Of a DNA stretch of 13,813 bases, positions 1-6,684 are shown in pieces. The number at the start of each line of letters is the position of its first letter. Position 1 is the stretch's first letter. Position numbers and translations under genes: made by a program. The notes below the pieces were generated by a model, which was not told where the DNA came from, did no database searches, and saw only the letters and a list, made by a program, of their open reading frames with translations. The stretch is from positions 1 through 13,813 of the forward strand of contig CAJXRJ010000116.1 of NCBI GenBank assembly GCA_913058555.1. Reading direction: 5' to 3'. This DNA comes from an uncultured bacterium (lineage in GTDB: Bacteria > Planctomycetota > UBA1135 > GCA-002686595).

Positions 1-16
1 TCTCAAATCCCGCCCC

Positions 17-3000
17 CTACCGCCCCGGCGTCCAGGGCGCGCCGAGCTCATCCAGTGCCGCGTGAATGCGCACGAGTTCCGCCTCCCGAATACCCGCAAG
101 CTCCCGCTCGATCTCACTCAACGTCTCCATCGCGATCCCAAGCGACTCCTGGTGCGACGGGGTCGGGCCATAGGTCGAGTAACGCACACCCAGATCCGCA
201 TGGGATAGCCGCGCGGAAACCGCAACCTTCCCGGGCTCGTTCATCTCAGAGAGCTTCGGGTCCCCGTTCAAACGGCGCTGAATCGCCCCGAGTCGGACCT
301 CAAGATCACGCACAGCCGCGACCAGTTCCTGACCAGCACCAGGCGTCCGCCCCAGAACCGACTGGATCGCCCGGGACTGCTCCAAGAGCTCCCCCGCGCG
401 GGCACTCGACGACGATGCCAAACGGTTGGCATCGGCGAGCTGCGCCTGGAACAGGGCCACAGACTCCGGCGGCGCGGCGGGAAGGGCGCCCTTCCCAAGC
501 GGCGTCACCTGGAAGTTCTCCACGATGCCGCGGGACGTTTCCATGCCACCGGACCGCACCACCATCTCCACCGTGTACGCACCCGGTGCCACCAAAGCCC
601 CGTCCTCGGAGCCGTCGCCCCACTCGTCCTCGACGGCGTTCCGCTGCCAAGCATCCACGGGAGGCCGGCGCAGGTTCCATGCGACACGATGGAAGCCTTT
701 ACTCGCAGGACCCTCGATCGTGCGGACGATCTGACCGTTCGCATCACGCACGCGCAGGAGCACGGCGGGCGGGATCTCGTTCTCTTCGTCCCGGAGCTCC
801 GCGACGGACGGGGCCACGACCTCAGCCGCTCCCTTTTCGGCCTCCCGGCGGGCCTCGGCCATCGTCTTGTAGCCCTCACCCAGGTGGTAGGTGAAGACCG
901 CGCCAAACGGCGGGTTAGGCGCCACGAAGTACGAGTCGCCCTGGGACCCCTTTCCGAGGGACGCCGCAGCGCCCAACGGACGGCGCGGGATGTACCACTT
1001 CGCCTCCCGCACCGGAAAGAGCAGGGCCTCGCTGGTCAACATCGACTCGTCAATCCCGCGCAGCGGTGTGTAGTCGTCGAGCACGTAGAACCCTCGCCCA
1101 AACGTGGCGCACACGAGGTCATTCTCGCGCGGTTGGATCGCCAGGTCCCGCACGGGGATCGTCGGCATGCCACCGCCCAGGGGCTGCCAGCTCGCGCACG
1201 CGTCGCCCGTGAAGAAGACGCCAAACTCGGTGCCAAGGAACAGGAGCCTCGGATCCACGTGGTCCTGCACTAAACGCCAGCAAAGGTGACGGTCCGGCAG
1301 GCCGGAAGCCACGTTCGTCCAACTCTTGCCGCTGTCCGTGGTCCTCATCACGAAGGGACGAAAGTCCCCTTGCTTGTGGTTGTCCACCACCACGTACGCC
1401 GTGGAAGCATCAAAACGGTCAGCCTTGATGTCGTTCACGAAGAAGCCCTCGGGCGCGTCCCCGAGGGCGTCGACCGCGGTCCATGTGGAGCCGCCGTCGC
1501 GCGTCACCTGCACACGCCCGTCGTCGGTTCCTGCCCAGATCACCCCCGCCTTCACGGGCGACTCCGAGAGCGATGTGATCGAGCTGAAGCGGCTCATGGC
1601 GTAGGTGTCCCACGCCGCGTCGTCGCTCCAGGTGCGTCCCATGAGCGGCTGCTTGAATCGGTCGATGGCGTGGGTCAGATCGCCGCTGATGGGCGTCCAC
1701 GTATCCCCGCGATCCTCCGAGCGCCACACCCGCTGGCTGGCGAAGTAGAGCCGCGCCGGGTTGTGGGGGCTCACGAGGATCGGCGCGTCCCAGTTGAAGC
1801 GTTCCTCGGACTCGTCGGCACCGGGCATCGGCTTGATGTACACGATCTCGCCCGTGCTCCGGTCGAAGCGCACGAGGTTGCCCTGCTGCCACTCGGAGTA
1901 GACGATGTTCGGGTTGCCGGGCTCCGTTGCCGGCTGGTGCCCATCACCGAAGAGCGTCACGAACCAGTCCGCGTTCGTGATGCCGTGGGCGTTCAGCGTC
2001 CTCGATGGCCCGCCCTGGGTGTTGTTGTCCTGGGTTCCCCCGTAGACGTTGTAGAAGGGCTCGGCGTCGTCGAGGGCGACCTTGTAGAACTGCGTCACCG
2101 GAAGGTTCGCCGTAAAGCGCCAGGTCTCGCCGTGATCGAAGGACTCGTAGATCCCGCCGTCGCAGCCAGCCAGGAGGTATTCGGGATCGCTCGGATCGAA
2201 GCAGAGAGCGTGGTTGTCGGAGTGCTTTGCCGCGTGCTTCAAGCGATGGAACGTCTTGCCGCCGTCGTCGGTCACGTGCAAGCGCACGTCCATCTGATAG
2301 ACGCGGCCCTCCACGTGGGGCGATGCGAAAATCTCTTGGTAGTAGTGCGGGCCCGTGCCGCCGGAGAGGTAGTCGCTGCGCTTCTCCCATGACGCGCCCC
2401 CGTCGGTGGAGCGCCAGAAACCGCCTTTGCGGCTCGCCTCTTCGATCGTCGCATAGACCACAGAGGAGTCGAAGTGACTGACCGCGAGTCCGATCTTGCC
2501 GACGTTGCCCTCCGGCAATCCGCCGGCGAGCTTCGTCCACGTCTTGCCGCCATCGGACGTGCGATGGATCCCGGACTCGGGGCCCCCATCGATGAGCGCC
2601 GCGACGCTGCGCTGGCGCTGGTGCATCGCGGCAAAGAGCACGTCGGGGTTCTGCGGGTCCATGATGACCTCGCCTGCGCCCGTGTAGTCCCCCGCCCCAA
2701 GCACACGCTCCCACGTGTCGCCGCCGTCGGTGGTCTTGTACACGCCGCGCTCTCCCCCGCCGCTCCAGAGTGGCCCCTGGGCCGCGACCCAGATCACATT
2801 GGAATCCTCCGGATGCACGACGATGCTGCCGATGCGCTCCGACGCTTCGAGGCCGCGGGCCTCCCAGGTGGAGCCGCCGTCGTGGGAGACATAGAGTCCG
2901 TCGCCGAACCCGACGTGGCGCCCGCTCACGTTCTCGCCCGTGCCGACCCAGATCGTTTCAGGGTTCGAGGGGTCCAACGTCACGCACCCGATCGAGTACG

Positions 3001-3319
3001 ACGGCTGGTCCTCGAAGATCGGCTTCCAGGTGGTGCCCCGGTTGGTGGTCTTCCACACGCCCCCACTGCCGACCGCCACGTACCAGGTGCTCCGGCGCGT
3101 CGGATGCACCGCGATGTCCGCGATGCGGCCCGACATGAATGCGGGCCCGATGCTGCGGAAGGAGAGCCCCTCGAAGGCGGCTTCGGTCGGGCTGTCAGCG
3201 GCACCCTCTGACGCGGGTGCGGCCTGCCCCTCCGTCTGCGCAAAGGCAGCGCTGGAGACGGAGAACAGCAGAATCGACGCGAGGGCCAGCGGGGCGCCGG
3301 CGGACTGGAGGATCGTCAT
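17..3319 (-). CDS. Secreted BNR/sortilin (VPS10)-type beta-propeller protein
   Basis: This 1100-residue protein is probably exported: residues 1-27 form a signal peptide (hydrophobic 9-26, likely cleavage after AFA at 27). From about residue 50 to 750 it carries at least ten BNR-type 'S/T-x-D-x-G-x-T-W' motifs, for example SHDGGSTW near 145, TTDGGDTW near 196, TSDGGKTW near 254, STDGGASW near 304, SEDRGDTW near 534 and TRDGGSTW near 606. They are spaced as expected for stacked propeller blades of the sortilin/VPS10 or 'glycosyl hydrolase, BNR repeat' families. Such proteins are widespread and often annotated as glycosidases or photosystem-stability-factor-like, but I see no residue set proving an enzymatic activity. 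Residues 850-940 look like a small beta domain, and 950-1095 are helical and charged. The start is the ATG at 3317-3319, chosen because the signal peptide follows at once; no Shine-Dalgarno is visible, and a strong hairpin ends 12 nt upstream. The stop is TAG at 17-19. The propeller call is strong; the function is unknown. Confidence 0.9.
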   Translation of the reverse strand: MTILQSAGAPLALASILLFSVSSAAFAQTEGQAAPASEGAADSPTEAAFEGLSFRSIGPAFMSGRIADIAVHPTRRSTWYVAVGSGGVWKTTNRGTTWKPIFEDQPSYSIGCVTLDPSNPETIWVGTGENVSGRHVGFGDGLYVSHDGGSTWEARGLEASERIGSIVVHPEDSNVIWVAAQGPLWSGGGERGVYKTTDGGDTWERVLGAGDYTGAGEVIMDPQNPDVLFAAMHQRQRSVAALIDGGPESGIHRTSDGGKTWTKLAGGLPEGNVGKIGLAVSHFDSSVVYATIEEASRKGGFWRSTDGGASWEKRSDYLSGGTGPHYYQEIFASPHVEGRVYQMDVRLHVTDDGGKTFHRLKHAAKHSDNHALCFDPSDPEYLLAGCDGGIYESFDHGETWRFTANLPVTQFYKVALDDAEPFYNVYGGTQDNNTQGGPSRTLNAHGITNADWFVTLFGDGHQPATEPGNPNIVYSEWQQGNLVRFDRSTGEIVYIKPMPGADESEERFNWDAPILVSPHNPARLYFASQRVWRSEDRGDTWTPISGDLTHAIDRFKQPLMGRTWSDDAAWDTYAMSRFSSITSLSESPVKAGVIWAGTDDGRVQVTRDGGSTWTAVDALGDAPEGFFVNDIKADRFDASTAYVVVDNHKQGDFRPFVMRTTDSGKSWTNVASGLPDRHLCWRLVQDHVDPRLLFLGTEFGVFFTGDACASWQPLGGGMPTIPVRDLAIQPRENDLVCATFGRGFYVLDDYTPLRGIDESMLTSEALLFPVREAKWYIPRRPLGAAASLGKGSQGDSYFVAPNPPFGAVFTYHLGEGYKTMAEARREAEKGAAEVVAPSVAELRDEENEIPPAVLLRVRDANGQIVRTIEGPASKGFHRVAWNLRRPPVDAWQRNAVEDEWGDGSEDGALVAPGAYTVEMVVRSGGMETSRGIVENFQVTPLGKGALPAAPPESVALFQAQLADANRLASSSSARAGELLEQSRAIQSVLGRTPGAGQELVAAVRDLEVRLGAIQRRLNGDPKLSEMNEPGKVAVSARLSHADLGVRYSTYGPTPSHQESLGIAMETLSEIERELAGIREAELVRIHAALDELGAPWTPGR

Positions 3320-3331
3320 GGCGGATCAGAT

Positions 3332-3377
3332 GGGAAACGAAATGAGGTCGGCAGAATAGCCGACCTCACCGTTTCCC
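3332..3377 (-). terminator. Strong two-part hairpin, possible terminator or leader structure
   Basis: A perfect 10-bp inverted repeat (3343-3352 with 3359-3368, core TGAGGTCGGC, 6-nt loop) is extended by a second perfect 8-bp pairing (3332-3339 GGGAAACG with 3370-3377 CGTTTCCC) across a 3/1 internal loop. Read on the minus strand, the inner stem is followed by TTTCGTTT, which resembles an intrinsic terminator for the HAMP-protein gene ending at 3425. The outer arm ends only 12 nt before the ATG of the BNR-protein gene, so the structure could instead be a leader hairpin controlling that gene. The pairing is seen directly; the role is inferred. Confidence 0.6.
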
Positions 3378-3424
3378 CGCTGCATCCGTGACGGCGCGGG
3401 GCGATCTCTTACCTGGACGAAGGC

Positions 3425-4054
3425 CTAAGCAGCCATGCGCTCGTCTTCCGCGGGTACCCGTGCCGCCTCGTCGTCCCTGGGGCGCGTATCGACCCCAAAG
3501 AGCTCGCTGAGGCGATCGGCCGCGGCCAGGACGTCGTGCTCGTTCTTGGCGGAGGAGCGCAGCTGGTCGACGATGCCGACCACCTCGCTCGCCTGGGCCC
3601 CGAGGTGATCGTTGAGCTCGCGCGTGGCCTCCGCAACCGTGTTGAGGTAGTCCCCATCACGCAGGCTCAGGCGCGCGTCAAAATCCCCCTCCTTCATGGC
3701 CCACAGGCCGCGCTCGATGACAAGCGCCGGCCCGACGACAGAATGGGTCATGCGCACGATCACGTGGTGAACGCCAGCCGCCACCGACAGAAAGAAGACG
3801 ATGTTTGCCCCAAGCCCCACGAGCTGGAAACCCTTGGACCCGAGGAGAGCCTCCAGACGCGGGTTGGCCATCATGGCGGTCCCCACCATGTAGAGCGCCC
3901 CCGTTCCAAGCAGCAGCATCGTCACGGCACAGGCCACCCCCAGCTGCCAGCGCGGATCGATCAGGCGCTGGGTCCGGCGGTGAGAGGACTGGACAGGGCG
4001 GGAGGGCTCAGGCGAGTCGACCGAGTCCTGAGGGGGGTTTGAATGCGAGTCCAT
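3425..4054 (-). CDS. Two-TM membrane protein with HAMP domain and no output domain
   Basis: The 209-residue protein has a short polar N terminus with a basic patch at RRTQR (26-30), a first membrane segment at about 37-60 and a second at about 77-99. A HAMP-like helix-turn-helix follows at about 101-151: a hydrophobic heptad stretch, the GDFDARLSLRDGD connector near 123-135, then a second helix ending ELNDHL. After that comes a short helix (155-185) and an acidic tail. HAMP domains normally pass signals from a membrane sensor to a kinase, cyclase or chemotaxis domain, but none is present here and the periplasmic loop is only about 15 residues. It may be a stand-alone signalling partner or membrane adaptor; this is inference. 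The start is ATG 4052-4054 with no clear ribosome site, and the stop is TAG. It lies between the toroid gene (115 nt upstream) and the BNR gene (105 nt downstream), both on the same strand, with hairpins in both gaps. Confidence 0.8.
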   Translation of the reverse strand: MDSHSNPPQDSVDSPEPSRPVQSSHRRTQRLIDPRWQLGVACAVTMLLLGTGALYMVGTAMMANPRLEALLGSKGFQLVGLGANIVFFLSVAAGVHHVIVRMTHSVVGPALVIERGLWAMKEGDFDARLSLRDGDYLNTVAEATRELNDHLGAQASEVVGIVDQLRSSAKNEHDVLAAADRLSELFGVDTRPRDDEAARVPAEDERMAA

Positions 4055-4070
4055 ATTGTCTTGGCGTAGA

Positions 4071-4105
4071 GGGGGACTCAGAAGCCATCGGCCCCTGAGT
4101 CCCCC
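4071..4105 (-). other. 11-bp perfect inverted repeat upstream of the HAMP gene
   Basis: GGGGGACTCAG at 4071-4081 pairs perfectly with CTGAGTCCCCC at 4095-4105. The 13-nt loop itself contains a 3-bp pairing (GCC 4084-4086 with GGC 4090-4092). It stands 16 nt before the ATG of the HAMP-protein gene in transcription direction. No T-run follows on either strand, so it is not a classic intrinsic terminator. It may be an mRNA leader hairpin or a palindromic protein-binding site. Confidence 0.5.
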
Positions 4106-4108
4106 TGT

Positions 4109-4124
4109 CCCGAGCCTGCTCGGG
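4109..4124 (-). other. Short hairpin CCCGAG-CCTG-CTCGGG
   Basis: A perfect 6-bp GC-rich stem (4109-4114 with 4119-4124) with a 4-nt loop stands three bases from the larger repeat at 4071-4105, in the 115-nt gap between the toroid gene and the HAMP gene. Two adjacent stems suggest a structured leader or a transcript-end region for the toroid gene. There is no T-run, so termination is uncertain. Confidence 0.35.
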
Positions 4125-4169
4125 CAAATGCCAACGGAGCCCCCATCCCGTCCCGACGTGGGTCACTTC

Positions 4170-5450
4170 CTACTTCGACGGGGACCAATCGGGGTACTTC
4201 GCCCGATCGGGAGCTCCCAGTGCCATCAAGGACATGGCGGTGGAGTACGAGGCCGTCCGAGGGAAGATCCGGTCGTTCCAGGAGCCGTCCTCCTCGACCG
4301 TACGCCAGAGCAGCTCAGCCAGCTCCGCGCGCCGGGCGCCGGCCTCTTCCTTGGGTAGTTCCTCAATGGCGAGGGCCGCGTAGGTGTGCCCGAAGAAGAA
4401 GTAGTAGGGCGCGATGCCGTAGGGTCGCTTGTGGGTTCCTTGCTGGCTCTTGCGTACGAGAAGGTCGTCCCAACCGACGAAGAAGCCATCGACGGCCTTG
4501 CGTAGCTCGTCAACATCGCTGCGTCCCGCCTTGTAGAGCGCCAGCTCCGCCACCGAAGAACGTGCCGACGATCCAGGCATCGCCACGGCCCTCTTGGCCG
4601 TCCCGGAGTACGCGTAGCTCACCGTTTCAGTACGGCAGTCCTGCAGGGCATCGAGGGCCGTCTCGATCATCTCCGGGTTCACGTCGTGGCCAGCCTTGAT
4701 CGCCTCGAAGAGAATGAGCAGCGTCGACCCGGTCATGAACGGGCTCACGGTTTCGTAGTTGGCGTAGTTCCAACCGCCCTGCTTCGTCTGGTTCCCTTCG
4801 AGTCGACGGATCAGCTCTGGAATCGCCGCGTCGATCGCCTTCATCGTGGCCTTGTCCATGGCCAGGCCCTGCTCCTTGACCAGCAGCAGGAGCTGTAGCC
4901 CGTGGGAGTGACCCCATCCGCGGACGTCGTACTCCCCCTTCGGCCCGATGGACATGGTCTTGTCGTTGTCGAGTAGATCGAGAACAAAGAGCACCGAGCG
5001 CTTGACCGCTGCCTCAATGCGCTTTCGCTCCGCCCCCTTCGCGCCCGATCGAAGCAGCGCCTCACAGACGATGGACGTGCCGCCCACGCGGTAACCGGAG
5101 GGGATCGCGCCCACCGGCCGCACACGATAGACGCCTTCGTAGGGCCACTCCGCGGCGCCCTCCTTGCCCCGCAAGCCATCGAGACGTTCGCGCTCCTTCT
5201 TCTGCCAGTCCGCCAGCTTGGCCTCCGGCAGCGAGCCCACCGGCCGGTCCGCCTTGTAGTCCTCTTGGCTACCGAGCAAGAATTCAACGCCGCGTTCGAT
5301 GGCCGCCCGGATCTCCGCGTCCCCAGGCCCTCCTGGCAAGGTCGTTTCCGCGGTGGCTGCGCTCCCCTCCTGGGCAGGAACAGGGACCGCGAGGGAGGGG
5401 ATCGGGCCGCAGAGAAGGGCCCATGACGTCAGGGTGCTGGCAAGAAGCAT
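4170..5450 (-). CDS. Secreted alpha/alpha-toroid (prenyltransferase/squalene-oxidase-repeat-like) protein
   Basis: This 426-residue protein begins with a probable signal peptide (hydrophobic 2-24, likely cleavage after VPA at 24-26). The mature part resembles the alpha/alpha-barrel fold shared by terpene cyclases, prenyltransferase beta subunits and complement/macroglobulin thioester domains: repeated helix pairs, with QGGWNYA near 224-230 and EEDGSWND near 386-393 as QW-like motifs. Other blocks are GYRVGGTSIVCEALL near 119-133, GWGHSHGLQLLLL near 178-190 and FFFGHTYAALA near 351-361. I see no DxDD catalytic motif of squalene-hopene cyclases, so cyclase activity is unlikely. Exported proteins of this kind are common in Planctomycetes, where their function is unknown. 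The start is ATG 5448-5450, chosen for the signal peptide; no Shine-Dalgarno is visible and the stop is TAG. It begins 33 nt after the small membrane-protein gene, so the two are probably one transcript. Confidence 0.8.
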   Translation of the reverse strand: MLLASTLTSWALLCGPIPSLAVPVPAQEGSAATAETTLPGGPGDAEIRAAIERGVEFLLGSQEDYKADRPVGSLPEAKLADWQKKERERLDGLRGKEGAAEWPYEGVYRVRPVGAIPSGYRVGGTSIVCEALLRSGAKGAERKRIEAAVKRSVLFVLDLLDNDKTMSIGPKGEYDVRGWGHSHGLQLLLLVKEQGLAMDKATMKAIDAAIPELIRRLEGNQTKQGGWNYANYETVSPFMTGSTLLILFEAIKAGHDVNPEMIETALDALQDCRTETVSYAYSGTAKRAVAMPGSSARSSVAELALYKAGRSDVDELRKAVDGFFVGWDDLLVRKSQQGTHKRPYGIAPYYFFFGHTYAALAIEELPKEEAGARRAELAELLWRTVEEDGSWNDRIFPRTASYSTAMSLMALGAPDRAKYPDWSPSK

Positions 5451-5483
5451 GGCCGCACGATAGCCCGGGCCGCCCGACCTGCG

Positions 5484-5900
5484 TCACCCTTCGCGCCGGA
5501 GTTCACCCAGAATCAACCCTATGAGAAACGTCACGAACACAAGGGCCCAGTCAAAGCCCTCGAGCGCCGCCGCCGGCTTCCCATAGCCCGCCACGCTCCC
5601 AACGGCCCTCCCGAGGAGGAAAAGCACCGTCGCCAGGACAGTCTGAACCGTGAGTGTCGCCAGGAGCATGGGCACGAGGACGCCCGTCCCTTTCTCCTGG
5701 ATGTTGCTGATCCAAAGCACACGGCCGCTGATGGGCTTCAGGATCACGAGGACAAAAATGAAGGCCAGAAGCACCGCTGGCGCCCGCCCAAGGAGCCCAG
5801 AGAGAAGGGGGCAGCCGATGAAGGCGATCCCCAAGATGGTCTGGAGGGTGAGGCTGGCTGAGCTGCTAGCCCGGGCCTTCGATGTGGGCTCCTCGGTCAT
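5484..5900 (-). CDS. Small multi-pass membrane protein, function unknown
   Basis: The 138-residue product is strongly hydrophobic, with about four predicted membrane segments (near 18-37, 42-57, 74-98 and 118-134) and a Ser/Thr-rich soluble N terminus. I do not recognise a family. The last segment, ending GLILGELRREG, leaves a charged C terminus. The frame stays open further upstream to 6122, but that stretch lies wholly antisense to the pseudouridine synthase gene and encodes no membrane-like sequence, so the ATG at 5898-5900 is preferred. It is probably the first gene of a transcript continuing into the toroid protein 33 nt downstream. No Shine-Dalgarno is visible. A role as membrane partner of the secreted toroid protein is only a guess from proximity. 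Confidence 0.65.
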   Translation of the reverse strand: MTEEPTSKARASSSASLTLQTILGIAFIGCPLLSGLLGRAPAVLLAFIFVLVILKPISGRVLWISNIQEKGTGVLVPMLLATLTVQTVLATVLFLLGRAVGSVAGYGKPAAALEGFDWALVFVTFLIGLILGELRREG

Positions 5901-5955
5901 GGCGCAGAAGGTAGCGACCACAGGCCGTTCCCTCCACGACAGACCGGACTCCATA
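5901..5955. promoter_or_regulatory. 55-nt divergent intergenic region
   Basis: This is the only space between the start of the minus-strand membrane-protein gene (5900) and the plus-strand pseudouridine synthase gene (5956), so start signals for both must lie here or within the neighbouring coding sequences. I find no convincing -35/-10 pair and no Shine-Dalgarno for either gene. The assignment rests on gene orientation alone. Confidence 0.3.
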
Positions 5956-6684
5956 ATGACCCCTGTGAGCGAGTGGACCACGAAGGAGCTAGAGGACAGG
6001 ATCCTCTGGGCAAAGGACGGTGTCCTGGCCCTCAATAAGTGCCCCGACCTGCCGACCACCGGGCGCTCCCTCGAGGACCCCGACTGCCTGCAATGGCGCT
6101 TGATCCAGCACATGGGGTCCATGGTTTGGTCCGCCCATCAACTCGACGCAGACACGAGCGGCGTCTGCATGTTCACCACGGAGAAGCGCCTCGTCGAGCC
6201 GCTCAAGCGGGCGATGTCGGGCCCTGACTCCGCCAAGGTGTACACAGCATTCGTGCGAGGCCAATCCGACTGGGACGTGATGCACTGCGACGCCCCCGTC
6301 GGCCCTATCGACGAAAGAAGCCTCGGCGTCACGGACACGGGCAAGTCCGCAAGGAGCCAGATCACGGTCCTGAATCGCTTCCCAATGGGTCCTCACCCGG
6401 GGGGCGACGACTCGCTCCCCATGGAGGGGGCGTCCGAATGGCTTGTGCGTATCGAGACCGGGCGCACGCACCAGATTCGCATTCACGCGAGCCACCTCGG
6501 CCACCCACTGCTCGGCGAGGAGTGGTACTCAGACCCACCCTGCAAGGTGCACCCGCGCCAGGCGCTGCACGCCGGCCAACTGCAGCTCGGCCCCCCATTC
6601 CACAAGGAGGTCCTGGCGCCTCTGCCTTCAGACCTCGTCCAGCTGCGACAGCGACTGAGCGGCGGTCACTTCACTTCGTCGTAA
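5956..6684 (+). CDS. RluA-family RNA pseudouridine synthase
   Basis: The 242-residue protein converts uridine to pseudouridine in rRNA or tRNA. Family motifs occur in order: LWAKDGVLALNKCPDLPTTG near 17-36 (motif I), HQLDADTSG at 61-69 with the catalytic aspartate D64, KVYTAFVRG near 94-102, DAPVGP near 112-117, and RIETGRTHQIRIHASHLGHP near 165-184 followed by LLGEEWY. The usual HRLD arginine is glutamine here. There is no N-terminal S4 domain and the length is close to single-domain RluA rather than RluC/RluD. The exact target nucleotide cannot be read from the sequence. The ATG at 5956-5958 is chosen because the frame upstream is antisense to the neighbouring gene and not RluA-like; an ATG at 5899 is an alternative. 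No Shine-Dalgarno is visible. The stop TAA at 6682-6684 overlaps the convergent exporter gene by 19 nt. Confidence 0.9.
   Translation: MTPVSEWTTKELEDRILWAKDGVLALNKCPDLPTTGRSLEDPDCLQWRLIQHMGSMVWSAHQLDADTSGVCMFTTEKRLVEPLKRAMSGPDSAKVYTAFVRGQSDWDVMHCDAPVGPIDERSLGVTDTGKSARSQITVLNRFPMGPHPGGDDSLPMEGASEWLVRIETGRTHQIRIHASHLGHPLLGEEWYSDPPCKVHPRQALHAGQLQLGPPFHKEVLAPLPSDLVQLRQRLSGGHFTSS

Noticed and set aside
1286..2392. Long open frame on the plus strand inside the BNR gene
   Set aside because: It is antisense to a clear propeller gene, rich in Arg/Val/His with no domain pattern, as expected for shadows in GC-rich DNA.
4170..5450. Squalene-hopene cyclase
   Set aside because: Only QW-like repeats and the helical layout match; the DxDD motif is absent, the protein is too short and it is exported.
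5650..5955. Upstream extension of the pseudouridine synthase
   Set aside because: The extra 102 codons are antisense to the membrane-protein gene and Arg-rich; RluA motif I begins only after the ATG at 5956.
5901..6122. Upstream extension of the 138-aa membrane protein
   Set aside because: The extra 74 codons are antisense to the pseudouridine synthase gene and lack hydrophobic or family-like character.
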